Below are positions 24,954 to 38,772 of a stretch of DNA of 64,000 bases, piece after piece (the first letter of the stretch is position 1; every line of letters begins with the position of its first letter). The notes beneath the pieces were generated by a model, which searched no databases, was not told where the DNA came from, and saw only the letters and a program-made list of their open reading frames with translations. Origin of the DNA: Viscum album. Taxonomy: Eukaryota > Streptophyta > Magnoliopsida > Santalales > Viscaceae. Both the position numbers and the translations under genes were made by a program. The stretch lies in the NCBI GenBank assembly GCA_963277665.1, contig OY728130.1, positions 1,365,042,393-1,365,106,392 on the forward strand, read 5' to 3'.

Positions 24954-27111
24954 TGTTGGAGTTTCTACCTTAAAACCAAATACGTTATACATTAGTTTTA
25001 TTATATATTCATGGTTTTTAATATTAATAAGTACCTTATCACAATTTTATTATTATTATTCTTAAATTTAATGTGGTAATGTCCTAGAATATATGTTGCA
25101 TTAAAAAGGTAATATTAGATCCTTATTATGATAAGAACCTTGAATTTCCTTGAAAATATTCAAAAAATATTGTTCTAAAGTCAAATAACATTCTATGATG
25201 GGATATGTGGTATGTTAAACATATGGTATGAGTACTCATAAGAATATGAGACATCACCTCATGAAGTTCACACTTTTTAATCTCTAATATGGGATATTGT
25301 GAGAATATTCATGCCTGTAGGAAATCCACATGATTATGTGTCATTGGATATTCCTATCTATAACCATGTTTAATTATAATTTGACTTTAATATTATTATT
25401 AATGGATTTCATGACTCACGTACTTTGATGTATTTTCATAAACTATGACAATATATAATCATGGAAAATTTGGGGTTTTTTATGCATCACAAATGATATT
25501 TTATTAATTAGTAAGTCAAAAACTTATTTTTCCCTTGCATATTTATGGAACTTAATATATCATCTACTTGATTAAAACATAACTATCAGATTAAATTTTA
25601 TAGACATATTGTAATGATGAGTTTGTTTCACATAGTCAAATAAATATGTGTAAAAAATATAGTTTGGTGACATAAGTATGAAACTTTCTTGAAGAGAAAT
25701 CATGATTAAGATATTATATTACACAATAAGCATTTATATGTGGTTTTTTTCATTAAATAATAGTTATTTACTCTATGGGTGCCTTGTCCCATTTCTAGAT
25801 AGTAATCTTGGACTTTAGGCAATCCCAATTAATTCTATTGAGGAAGAGGCCTAGAGGGTCACACACAAAGTGTTTCCTTTGATTTTACTTAAATATTATC
25901 CATATTTATATTTAATAGTTGTAATAAATACTATTCTTCAAACCGAGAAGTAATATTTATTCAAGATTTATTTAATGATCGCAAATATTAAATAAATATT
26001 AATAATTAATTGTTTAATTACATGAATATACAATATTTTTTTATATCTAGTTATTCACATGGTAATAAATAATTATTTATTACCCAAATATAAAAAATAT
26101 ATTTTATTCCCCAAACTATGAATATAATATTTTTTATTTATTGAATTTAATATATTTATCTCTTATTATTCACAATGTAGTAAATAATTATTTTCTAATA
26201 AATAATTTATTTAATTATGAAAATATTAAAATAAATATTTTACTCTCCAAGACATGAATATAATATTTATTTATGATATTTATTTAAAAATTCAATAAAT
26301 TTTAATGAGGGCAAGTAGACCTAATTATTGGTATGCTGATAAATATTTATTTACCAGATGGTAAGTAATATTTATAATTATACATGTTGGAACATGACAT
26401 GGAATAAAATAATATTATTATTATTATTTTACATAGAATTGGTTTTATTTTGGGGTTAACATGCTTTTTAAGGCCTTTGTGTAATCAATTAATATGAAAA
26501 CCTAAATCTAGGTCTATAAATAGATAATTATGAGAATTTTAATAGGTTAGTCATCTTACACAACATTCTCCTCCCTAAATAATTCTCTCTCAATGAAAAA
26601 TTACTCTATGGTTTTCTCTCAAACTCAACATATTTTATCTTCCTCCGTTTCTCTCAAGTCAAAGAGATCAAGAGATGCTCATTTCCATACTGAAGGGGTC
26701 TTGGTTGCAATAAAAGGAGTTATTTAAGATGATCAATACTATTGAGAAAGCACCCAGAGTATCATTAGAGACATTTTGAGATCAGAGAAACCTATGTGGA
26801 TCACCACTAGATGGGATTTACCTTGTTTCCTCATCAACTTGATTAAAATACAATTGAACAACATTTGGATGATTGAAACTTTCATCAAATAAAGTATTTA
26901 AGTACAATTTATTTATTAATGATATTAAATTAATTATAAATTAATTTGGAAAATATAATTTTTTGGTTCAGGTAAAAAAATTCAATATTCATAAAAAAAA
27001 TCATTGGTCATGGTGTTCATTTCATGTACATTATGGATGTTCTACTAAATACAAAAACGGATGTGTTGTATATAGGCCAAATAGTCCCACCCTCTATGTC
27101 TGGAACCATCA
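24954..27111 (+). mobile_element. 5' LTR of copia-like element E1
   Basis: Starts TGTTGGAGTT and ends CCATCA, two bases before a primer-binding site. The first 860 bases align with 33104-33984 (for example the shared words ATTAATAA(G/A)TACCTTAT, TCTATGATGG and GTAATGATGAGTTT), which identifies a direct LTR pair. A segment near 25850, CTAGAGGGTCACACACA, is shared with the LTR of E2 (near 48345 on minus). A TATA box lies at 26515-26523. Length 2158 bases. Copia affiliation (SIRE/Angela-like) rests on the TGTTGG start, the primer site and the LTR motif, because coding capacity is lost. Confidence 0.8.
26515..26523 (+). promoter_or_regulatory. E1 LTR TATA box
   Basis: TATAAATAG about 600 bases before the LTR end, followed by a C/T-rich leader. 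It would start the element's genomic RNA. Confidence 0.55.
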
Positions 27112-27113
27112 AG

Positions 27114-27125
27114 TGGTATCAAAGT
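27114..27125 (+). promoter_or_regulatory. primer-binding site of E1
   Basis: TGGTATCAAAGT, complementary to the 3' end of initiator methionine tRNA with one or two changes, two bases after the LTR end. Confidence 0.75.
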
Positions 27126-30100
27126 GGTCGCATTCAATTTATAATTATTTATTTATTATTAATCCTTTAAGTATCTAAAAGTTGGTTTTATTTTCCAGAA
27201 ACTCATTATTTTAATTTGATTATCGATATATATTGTTCTCCTCTACATTTCTCACTCATATAACCCATACTAGTTAACAATATATGAAGAACATTCAAAG
27301 AACAATCTGGTGGTGGAACACCATTTGTAGGGTTTCACAACAAGTTACTTTTCAAGATGTCATGTAACACCAAATGACATGTTGGTCATGTGGTCAAAAA
27401 ACTCAAACATATTAATTAAATCACATGTGATATAATTAATTTACAAGCGGTGAATTTAATAAACATGTAGTTAAATTAATACCCACACGGTGTAATTAAA
27501 TAATTTGTATTGTAAAATAAAGGCCTTCGGGCCATTCGGGAAAATTCACATGAAATGTAATTAATTCATATGTATTGTAATTAATTCACATACAGTGTAA
27601 TTAATACACATTAAATGTGATTAATACACACACAATGTAATTAATTTACATGTGATGTAATTATTATACATGCCATGTAATTAATTCACATGTGGTGTAA
27701 TTAAATCCATGTGACATAATTAATTCAAACCCATTTATATGAAATACATGCCAAGATAGGTTTTAAAACTTGTAAATTAATTTACTTAGAAAAATGAAAA
27801 AATAATTTATCACTCCATAAACCTCATCATTATGTGTAATGTGTGTCATTTATTAACTCATACAGGTCATATAATACATTTTATATGATATTAAATACTT
27901 AATTAATTTCCATGTAAAATTCATAACTATAATTCATTTATAGTCATCACATGATATATACTACATGTGAATTAAATCAGTATAGGCAATGTAACTTTCA
28001 TGTGTCTCATGTTTCATTTCTTGAAAGTATAGGACATAAAATTACATCACATATCGTGTACACAATATGTCATGTGAGTGCATTGTATAAAATAAGTACC
28101 ATGTTAAGTATCTCATACTAGTATATGTCATGTTCTCTCAAAGTACAAGTTTTTTAATTAATTAAATTTTAAATAAAATTAATTTATTTAATTTATTTAA
28201 TTTGTTTAAAATCACATTGGATGACTATCTCTAGTATATATTTGATGGAGATTAAGATAAAATAAATTAATTGATTAATCAAATTTATTCATGTGTGTTT
28301 TATCTTAATAAAAGAATGAATCAAAAAGAATTTGAGATAGTTATTTTAAATATTTAATCATTTCACGAGTGGATGATCATGAGATTAGAATGATCTTTTG
28401 TGTTTTTTTATTTGAATTTAATTATTTCAAGGTTTTTTGTAATTATTTTATTAAATTGAATTGATTTAATGCAAGTCATCCCTCCCTCTTTATTATGTAC
28501 CGGCCTAAATGGACATAATTTATTTTATTTAAACCTCTTTTCTTGTTCAATTTACCTATGAGTGAAGTAAATTCATTATAAGGATGGAGCTACCAGGTGA
28601 ATGGAGTTGGTTTAAGGTGTATTTGAGGTGAAACCAAGCCAAGGAGATACAAAAGATAGAGTTTTAATGATGTAAATTTGATCCTAGACTAGATCAAGGG
28701 GGTTTTTACCCTATGGAGAATGGTTTTTTCATTTACTGATCAATAAATAGACTTCTAGTTAAATCACTTTGTCAAAACATAATTTATTTATTTTATTTAT
28801 GTTTGATTCATTATTTATTTTATGGATGCAAGACCACAATCACATAAATAAATGGATTAATACACATTGATGGAATTAAAATAAAATAATTATGTGTAAA
28901 TATTTTATTGGTACTTGGTTAAAAAATTAATTAAAATCAACTTAATATTAAAAAGGAATATAAAATATAAATTAAGAAAATTTTCTGTATAAAAAATCCC
29001 TAAATAATATATTAAGTTAGACTAAGTCTTCCATGGCTTGATTAAGAATGAAACTATAGAACTATGTGTTTACATGGACAGAGTATGGAAACTTTATTTT
29101 ATTATAGAGTTCTCATAAGGGTTTTGGGTTGATGTAACAAAAATTATATTGAATTTAACTTTCATAGTATATTCAATACAAATTTAGAGGCAAGTGTTAA
29201 GGAAATCTAGGTCAGGATTTGATGATTATGGTGTCCACTCAATGGAATAAGTAACTTCAATCCCATAGTTTGAAATACCACCTACCTAAAAACTTTAGTA
29301 TTATTTTCATGGTCATAGTATGAATAATAAGAACATTGATATAGATCCTTTTCACTATAATTTCCAAGTGATGTGACATTCTATGTTCAATAGTTATGGC
29401 TATTTAGACTTTATAAAATAGTGGGAGACTTAATGAAATGAATAAAATCATTTTTTCCTTGATTATTTTATAATCTAGTAAAGTAATGATATGATTTTAT
29501 TTATTTTAAAAAAATTTAAAGTGAAACAAATAAAAACATTGTGTTCATTCATTAACTTATGGAATGTCCTCACATGCACAAATTCTTTAGTGTTTTATAG
29601 TTTTTTACTCTATTTTACTTTTGTATAATTTTTTCAATGTTTTAGAATTCCCCAAACCTGGTCATATTCCAACCAAGTAGAGGTGAAAAGGGATGCCATA
29701 ATTAGATATGTAGATGTTGATTCCTCCATTGTATATTATCTTCTATCTGTTTAGAAGTAGAAGTAGGTTCTAAAATATAAATGAGATTCTTGAAACACTA
29801 TTTTAATGTAAATTGGAAAGGGGCTATTATTTTATAATCATGTCTTCAACTACTAAAGTAAATTACTCAAATTTAATCTTCTATTTAGATAAGAGATAAT
29901 CCATGAACCTCATTTTATCATCCTTACCACCAAGTCTCTCCTTATTTATCCAATACTAGATAAAAAATATAGAGAAACCACTTGTAAATCCTTTTATCTA
30001 AACTTCACCCAGAAAAATAAGTTTTGGTAGAAAAGTTTTACCACACTATTTATGGTGAGAAAAATAAAATAAAAGTTTTAAAATATTATGAAACTTTAAA

Positions 30101-33100
30101 TTCAATTTTTTCCTTAAAACATAATTCAAATATGAAAAGGATTTAGAGGAAGGGAAACCAATAAAACTCTATTTACTTCTCATGTAGAAGTAAATAGCTA
30201 TTGGAATAATTTTAATAAATTAAATTAAAAGTAGTTATAAACTTCTAGAATATTTATAATTGAATATAATATTTCCATTTCACTTATTACGTATTAAAAT
30301 ACAATATGATTTCATATATTCTGATTCAATAATTAATAAAGTTTGTAAATATTACAAGAAGTAGGTCAGATTCTCCTATTGGATGAGAAAGTGTGATTCT
30401 TATATCATTAATTAGATGAAAAAACTTCTAAATTTACAAAATGGATTGATTTGAGTTTTTAATGAGTGTTTCAAAAACATTTATCTTAATGTCTATCTAG
30501 ATACAACAAGACATTATTTCACATTTGGAGTAAAAAAATTTATAGTAATTTATACTTAACTAATTGTTTAGTAACTCTTGAATCATAGATATCCATTACA
30601 ATTAATGATTAATATAAAAAATAAGACTCTTACCCAATTATGGAAAGATAATACGTTATAATATAAAAGTAAAATTAGTTGACTTTTTTATACCCAAAAA
30701 AGTGTTTTAGTCTCTATTGAACTAAGATGCTAGTTATCAAAACAAAATACTTATCATGTTTTAGATAAATAAACCTTTATAAATAAAGGTACATCACAAA
30801 TATTTTATAGTTAGTTAAAAAATTCCATATAAACTATTAAAAAGTAAGAGGTAAATTCATATACTTCGTGAGATTCCTTTAAAAGTTTTATAAATGATCA
30901 GTGAATTAATGAATGTAATTAGTAAATATAGAGTAACCTCTGATGTTTATTGTTAGATAATATCTAATCTAAGTAATAGTTAATCATCCATGTGAAGTAA
31001 AGTTATTCACAAACAAACATTTCCTTATATACATCAATATCCTGATAGTAGTAAAAGTAAGATCAATGACCAGTCTCATATGTATTGAAAATATTCCATA
31101 ATTTCTTCTAAGATATATTTTGAAAATATAAAGGAAATAATTGACCATTTTCAAACTATATTGACTAATGGATACCATATCAATTGTGATATGAAAATAA
31201 TCTATTAGTAAATAGACATAAGTGTTTACTGAGAACCATTTGTTAAAATTTTTATTTAACTACAAATGAACATGAAACACTTAGTACATCTCCTTTCATA
31301 ATCCAATATCCACTAAAGATATTAATGTATAGCCAAGGATGGATGTGTTTCAATAAATTAATACTATCTCTTTAATGATAGTGTGAGAAGACATAAATTC
31401 TATGGGTTAAGGCTCTAGATGCAAATAAGTTGGCATAAGAATTATGGAATCCATTTAGTATAGTTGTATTATTAGTTTTATAGGAACATACTACATTGTA
31501 ATTCAGAACCAAATAGGTGGTTTATGTTCACTACAGTGAGTGATTCATATTTTATTCTTTAAAAATATTGATTCTTATATATAAATAGTAAATGTAAATA
31601 TGATAAGGTTGAAAATTATGTATTAATTCAAGTAATGGATTCCATGTATCATGATTCAGGGTCTCTATATTCTAAATATTTCTATGAATTGATATTGTTG
31701 GTGAGTTTTCAATAGAAATAGGGCATGGATGGTACAAGCCAGTGCCAATAAATCATGGTTGATTATTAAAATGTTTTGTCTAGGAAAAAACTTGTACAAA
31801 ATCAGCATGAATGGAATCATTTTTAATTATACTTATCAAAGAATACTTCTATGATCATCATATTAGGAAATTTGTTGTCAAGTAAACAACATTTAAATGA
31901 AAACTTATGGAATATATCTATAGTACATGACCAAAAAAGAGATATTAGGGTATATTTATATAAGGAATAACTAGAAAGGGTAATTTACATCAATAAATGA
32001 CAATAAGATAAGGATATTAAATAAATTAACTTTTCGATAAATCATTCATAATGATCATAGAATATTCATTTGGAAATTAATGAGTGGTATATTTCTCTAA
32101 CATGTGGGTGGGGGAAGTATAAGTTTGCAAGATATATATGTTGATAACATATAGAAAACAAATTTTATGTCTTGCCATTTTATTAAGACTAAGGAATGAA
32201 TTTATCAAATAATGAATTAAAGTAGAAACCATTTTCTAGGGACCAATATCTAGAAAATAGATCCATGGGTTTTATAAATCTATTCATAATAAATATATTA
32301 ACAAAATATTGAAAAAATTAAAGTTGAAACAATTAAAGAACAAATTGTTGTTGGAATATAATATTTCTAATAAAACATGCATGGGCATAGGAATATATTA
32401 TTAAGATTAAAATAATTTCACAAGATTAAGTGCTAGGAATTTATCTCATATTCCATGTTATGTACTAAAGTTTGATATTATTGATTCATGATGTATGGTA
32501 TGTGACTATTAAACATATCCAACATAACATTAGTGATTTGTAGTTAGAACTATCTGGTGGTGCTTATAAAAGCATAATTGGATGATTTCATAGTGTCTGG
32601 AGAAGTGGAAATACTATTGATCAAGGGAATTGAACACTTTTCTTCATTTAGTTAAATTGGTATCATAGTAATTCTAAGGTAATATATAAGAAATGATTAT
32701 TATAGCTAGTGGTTTCCATATCTACAATATCTGAGTATGTTTTGGATTCTGATGTAGCTTAAGTAGAAGTTTAGGAATGTCCGGTTACTATTTTGGGTCA
32801 TACCAATAAAAATATTATTATTATTATTATTATATTTATAACCATGGACTATGGACTTAATCAATATGTAAGTCTTATGAAATTATAACAAGAGGTAGAT
32901 ACTTTGTAATATAACAGTATTATGTATTTTCAAAAGGTTGTGACGTAACAATAACAAAATTTTCCACACTAACATATGGATTTTCCAACTTTAGTAATGG
33001 AAACATAGTAGGCCCAATAGTTATATCCATAATCAGTAGAAGTATTTTTGACATGTATCAACTGAACAGTCATTTGTAGTTGGATCTACTTTAAGTTAGA

Positions 33101-33103
33101 GTC
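27126..33103 (+). mobile_element. E1 internal region without recognisable coding sequence
   Basis: Six kilobases of AT-rich DNA with no gag, protease, integrase or RT motif that I can identify. Parts align with the interior of E2 read on minus. The region around 29190 (TTTAGAGGCAAG) matches 52680-52690, with the preceding 100 bases also alignable. The region around 31728 (GGATGGTACAAG) matches 50040-50055. The distance between the two anchors is about 2.55 kb here and 2.64 kb in E2, so the two elements are collinear. It may be an extremely decayed autonomous element or a non-coding (LARD-like) family. An (ATT)n tract lies at 32813-32833. Confidence 0.6.
27419..27726 (+). repeat. 20-base tandem array in E1 leader
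   Basis: About fourteen units of exactly 20 bases (one of 19) with consensus ATTCACATGTGGTGTAATTA. Five units (27419-27518) are followed by a 25-base GC-rich interruption (AAAGGCCTTCGGGCCATTCG plus GGAAA), then nine units from 27544. Units vary mainly in the middle; CACAT and GTAATTA are best kept. The array starts about 300 bases after the primer-binding site, so it is in the transcribed leader of the element. Confidence 0.85.
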
Positions 33104-33984
33104 TATTGGAGTTGGTTCCCTATAACCAACTACTTTGAACTATAGATTTATTATACATCTAGAGAATTTAATATTAATAAATACCTTATAAAATATTGAT
33201 TATTCTTCCAAAGAGAATTAATGTGATAATTTCCTAAAATATCTATTATATTTAAAAGGTCATATAAATTCCCCAATATGATGAGAACCTAGAATTATCA
33301 TTACAATATTCATAAATATTATTCTATGATTAGATAATATTCTATGATGGTACATATAGTATATTGACCATCATGTGATAGTACTCGTAATTATATGATA
33401 CTTTATCTCTTGAAGTTCATGCTTAGTAATCTCCCATATAAGATGTTATGAGAATAGACTTGCCTATAAGAAATCCACATGTTTATGTGTCATTAGATAT
33501 TCATGTATGTGAGCATGTGTAATGACTTTATAATTTAATATTACTATTAATTCATTTCATGACTCACACACTTTGATATACTGGAATAAACCTTAATGAA
33601 AAATAATCGTGATGAAGCTGGGTATGTTGGGTGTGTCATGAATGATATGTTATTAATGAATAAGTTGGGGAATAATTTGTACCTTCCATATTTATGAAAT
33701 TTTATAACTCTTCCCTTTTATTTAAATAGAACCATCAAATTAAATTCCATGTCCAAGGTGTAATGATGAGTTTATTTTAGATATTCAAAAAAAGAAGAAT
33801 CAAGCATATAGATTGATGACATATGTACGAAACCTACTTGAAGAGATATCATGATAATGGAATTATATTACATAGTGAGTGTTCATAGAAATTTTTTATC
33901 ATTAAAACATATCATCTTTCTATTTGTATTCCTTGACTCATTACTATATATTATTCATGAACTTTAGAAAATCCCTCCCAATGC
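33104..33984 (+). mobile_element. 3' LTR of E1, first part
   Basis: Starts TATTGGAGTTGG and aligns with the first 860 bases of the 5' LTR. Alignment stops at ...ATCCCTCCCAATGC, where the inverted gypsy LTR begins. The rest of the LTR appears at 59630 after the insertion. The purine tract expected just before 33104 is degraded (AAGTTAGAG). Confidence 0.75.
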
Positions 33985-36900
33985 TATAGATACCCTGAAC
34001 CTAGTATCCCAGAGTTAGTGGTTAATTTAGTACATTTTCAATAGACAAGAGCGATCGCATCCCAATGGATCAAATATCTTAGTGGTCTTTAAGAATGATA
34101 AAAATACATGATTCTTATTCTTATATTTGAAATAAAATATAAAACATAGTAATAGTAAACATTCTATATCCTTTAACTCATTAAAATATGCCTTCTTTAT
34201 ATCATGAAGAAAGTAAAAAAAATATGGGTGTGATCAAATTCTCACTAAGATTTACATATAGTTGAATCAATCATAAGTAAATAAAATATAATAGTATGGC
34301 TAAGATAAACAATAATAAAATATTCCATATACTAAATCCATTAATAATATACCAACATAAATAATCACATAGATAATAACTAGTTTCATAATAATAGAAT
34401 TAATAATGTTGGACATCATAGTATTACTGGAAATTCCATGTTCTAATACAACATATGTAAATAGGTATGGTTTACACCAAATACCCAAACTAATTTTTAT
34501 CATGAGATCTATCAATTCATCAAGTGCCTATAATGGGGAATGTCCATTACTTACTAATCCCAATTCATTCATCATATGAAATGGTTGAATAATAATTCAA
34601 TACCTAATCTATATAAACATTTATATTGAAAACCTATCATACTAAATGTTAATATTTTTAGAAATCAATAAATATAACATGATCATAAGTCATCCAAAGT
34701 AATATGGTGGATGATATAAATTTTTTTAGCCTTATTAAAGAAAATAACATTTATAGTAAAACATCGTATGTATAAATGGTATATTTTTTACGAAATAATC
34801 ATATCCATGATACAAAGAATATAGATATTTAAGAGAAATAAAATTTCCACTGAAATATTATCATAAGAAAGTGAATGCTTCAAGAGAAAGTTAATGACCA
34901 AAAAATTAATAAGAGATAATATATACCTATCAATTTATTAGAAATATTAGTTTTTCTAATAAATTCATTTCTTTTGGAGAATAAGAGAAAATAAAATATA
35001 AAAATTAAAATAAGTTTCATTATAGAGTTTTATTTGAATAAGATTGAAAAGTTTTATAAGAATCTAAATACTGTAAAATGGTTATGGCGGCAGGAATGTC
35101 CGTTAATGCCACATAAATTAAAAAGAAACATTCTTTTTTACTTTTTTAAAGAAAGTTGAAAATGAAACTTTCAGAAAATATGATAAATATTCTTTTAAAA
35201 AATTATAAAAATTCAAGGATAACGAAAAATATCCTTATTAAATTTTTTGAGTAAATAAAAATGGATTTTGTAAGATAATTTTGAAAAATATGGACATAGA
35301 AGAGAAATATATATGATCAAAAGGAGAAATAAGTTTGTATTTTATTTTAAACATTTTATTTCTCTATTAGAGTTCCAAATAGTGGAAGAAAACATATAAA
35401 CTCTATAAATATCTTGAAAATAGGATAGGTTTAAGATACAAAGATCAAATAACTCTCCAAGTGGATACTTAAACATAAATAATCCTAATTAATGAAGAGA
35501 TTGTGAAATAAACCCTTAACTCGGATCTGAATTACTTTGTAAGTAAATTTAACATCATTTATAATAAATTTAAATTTATTATAATTCCATACAATAACTA
35601 TATGTGTACTTATAATATCATATATGATCCACTTATAATATTTTAATACCCATTTATTAAAAATGATTTATTATAATTGTAGTTTCTGAGTGTTTACAAT
35701 TTATGTTTCTTTATAAAATTTTTGGTTGGGTAATTTTAGTCCCTATATTTTTCTCATGGTTATATAATATCTAATATTTTAATAATTATATAAATTAAAT
35801 ATTTTGAATCATACTTTAATGGTAGAGATATAAAAATTAATTACATAGTTTAGGGAGATGATAAACTATAAATACGAATAAATGTTACTTTCACATTTCA
35901 AAGAATGGAAAAAAAGAAATATAAAAAATAATTCACTATTAAAAAATAATTATTATATCATATATATCATATATATTTATTAAATTTATCCTTATTACCA
36001 TCCATGTAAATCATAAATGAAAAATGAATCATGTCACTTCATGGTGGTGGTGGTCCACATGTACGCACAAGTGACGTTGTCGTTTTCCAATGGATAGAGT
36101 GGTAAAAAGGTAAATATGGTTTTATAATTAAATAATCATGATTATTTTATAAATATAATATTTAATAATTAGTTCTGTCTTATTAACATCCAAGTAAAAT
36201 GGTGATGAAAAAAAATTACACCACTATATGGAGACGGTAATCCATAAGTATGTGTGAGTGATGTTTTCACTTTACATATGATGGAAAAGAGGTGGAAATG
36301 GTTTTACCATAATCATAATAAAATATCATTAAAGTTTCTATTCTAGAGCTATTATTTTAGGATGATTAAAATAGATTTTTATGAATTATAATAAAAAATA
36401 AACCTAAAAGAGTTGGTAAGGATGATTACCTCTTCTTTGGTATACTTCCTTTAGATCCCTTATTAAGGACCCATGGGTTGGTCTTCTTGGATGAATAGAA
36501 ACAATATAATGTGTATAAGAATATTTTTGAAATATTTTTTTTATTTTTTGGTTGATCTAAATGGCTAAATATGTTTTAAATAAAATATATAAGGGGTGTC
36601 CTTTTATAAGTTAGGGAAGTGGCACTCTTGGAATTGCATAAAGTGTTAAGTTAATATAATTTTATTTTCAGAGAAAAATGGAACCAATTTGATATAATTT
36701 AAGATAATATTATTATGGGTCTAAATAATCTCATAAAATAAAATTTTAAAAATTTTCGGTTATTTTTTTACACTTATCTCTTAGTTTTAATCTTCTTGTT
36801 AACCATTTTGAAAATTACCATGATATTAATGTTTTTTTTTACTCTTTAGCAGTCAACAAAGTTACAATAAAAGATAAAGTTATAGATAAATTCACTGAGG

Positions 36901-38772
36901 TTGACATTTTAGAACTTATCCCATTAATTTATAATAATATAGTATTTTCATTTATTTTAAATCATTTAATAAAATATTGTTTAGTATAAAATATCATCAA
37001 TTTCATTTTTGGAAACACGTGAAATGTTATAATATAATATGTGTCAAACTCATGTAAAATGATTCCAAAATAACATTTATTCAAATATAATGAATATATT
37101 ATATTAATTTAATCATAATATTAAATTAATAAATATTATATATTATTTTAAACTTTATCTTTTGGTTTAACCCCTTTGTTAAACAATTTTTACCATAATC
37201 GTGGTAATGACTTTTCAATTTTAAAGGGTTATAATTTTTCTTATAAGGTGACAGTTGGATCATAAATGGAAAAGTTCTATAAATTTAGCCTATTTATAAT
37301 TCTAATTTTCCAATTTCTGGTTTTCTATTATTTTTAAATATTTTAGTAAAATTTTATTTAACAGAAAATATCATTAATTTCATTTTTGACACTATTCATT
37401 TCATTTGAATTTGAAAACAATATGATAGAAAATTAATTCAATTATAAACCTTTAAAACATCCCTAATATATAATATTAATATATAAAATTTATGTTTCAC
37501 TATAAATAACCCAAAAAATTACTTTTAAAGTTTTTTATATTTATTTACATGATTTTTCTACTCATTGTACAAGCATTGTGTTATCGTTGTGTGGGAATTT
37601 AAGGTAATTATTTCATCATCAAAAATTAAAAAAAAGTTTTATGATAAAAAAATAATTAATTTATATTTTAAATACAAATTTATAACCTAAATTATCCTAT
37701 TTTATCCTTATGTAAATATTATTTAGATATTAAATACATGATAGTGACATTTTGGAATTATATTTACTTTAAGTAATATAAATGTCATTATCAAGGGAAA
37801 ATGGAACCAAAATACCATATATTATAATTTTAGATGCATATGATTGACTTTATCCTCAAAAGGAAATTAGGGAAGTTTTGGTTTGATTTTAATAGATTAT
37901 TTAATGGTTCTATCCTTGTTTTACTCATTTTACCCTTACTAAGGTGTCAAATATTTATCACGTTTAATATTCATAATGACCAAAAATTAAAGGGACATAT
38001 TTACCAAATTTTAACCCTATGATTCCAAATATGGTATCCATTTTTAATATTCAATTTCTATAATAATAATGAATATTTTTTTATATAAATTCAAAAAATT
38101 AAATAAAATATTTTTTTTAGAAAAAAATGAGTTTTTAAGCATAAAAATTAACTTATATCAAAATCATGAATATATCTAATTCAAATGGAATTAATTATAT
38201 TATTATAAATAAAATGGATCATATATCAATTCCAAAAATAAAATTTTACTTTTAAAATAATTTATGTAATGAAAATAAAGTAGAGTATTTGAAAAAATGA
38301 TATTATTCACTATTCAATGAAAATTTAATTATTTTTGAAAATCACAAAATTTTACACGAAGTTAATTTATATATGATTAATTAAAAGGTTTTCTTTAATT
38401 TTATAAATAAAAATTTTAAAAGTGGTAGAAACTAATTATAGTTTTCATGCACAAAATGGAATAAAGTCATTTTTATGAATAAAATGCATTTTTGAAGCAT
38501 AAAATGACTTTACTTAAAATTGAGTACTTATTTTCTAATAATTAATAAGTATATTTGTATTAAGTAATACTATTATAAATATATTTAATAATTAAATTAG
38601 TCATATTCATACCGACTAATTCAACAGATAGGTTATAATGGTCATGTTTAAATAATAATATTTTAATAATATATCACGGTTTGTTTAAAACTGGTATTAC
38701 ATGTAATAAAATATATCAAAGAAATTAAATTTATTTAAAGATAAATATATTATAAAATATCAATATTTTAAA
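33985..38772 (-). repeat. 3' LTR of GA (LTR1 family)
   Basis: On minus the terminal 100 bases align with the end of LTR1; on plus TACCCTGAACC and TCCCAGAGTTAGTGG correspond to LTR1's GCCCCGACCCC and CTCAGAGTCGGTGC. A TATA box lies at 36601-36610 on minus, and the duplicated module at about 36010-36290. The upper boundary is set by alignment with 59629, where a clean GTGTTACA is seen. At 38765-38772 that sequence has decayed to ATTTTAAA. Length about 4.8 kb. Confidence 0.75.
36010..36290 (-). repeat. duplicated GC-rich module in GA LTR
   Basis: Two copies about 187 bases apart, near GTGACGTTGTC (36071) and GTGATGTTTTC (36258). Each adjoins a GTCTCCA or GGTCCAC-like stretch read on minus. They are homologous to the pair at 3950-4212. 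Confidence 0.6.

Noticed and set aside
27419..27726. CRISPR array
   Set aside because: Units are adjacent with no unique spacers, the genome is plant-like, and the array lies in a retrotransposon leader.
32813..32833. (ATT)n microsatellite as a notable feature
   Set aside because: A simple repeat in AT-rich DNA; expected by slippage.
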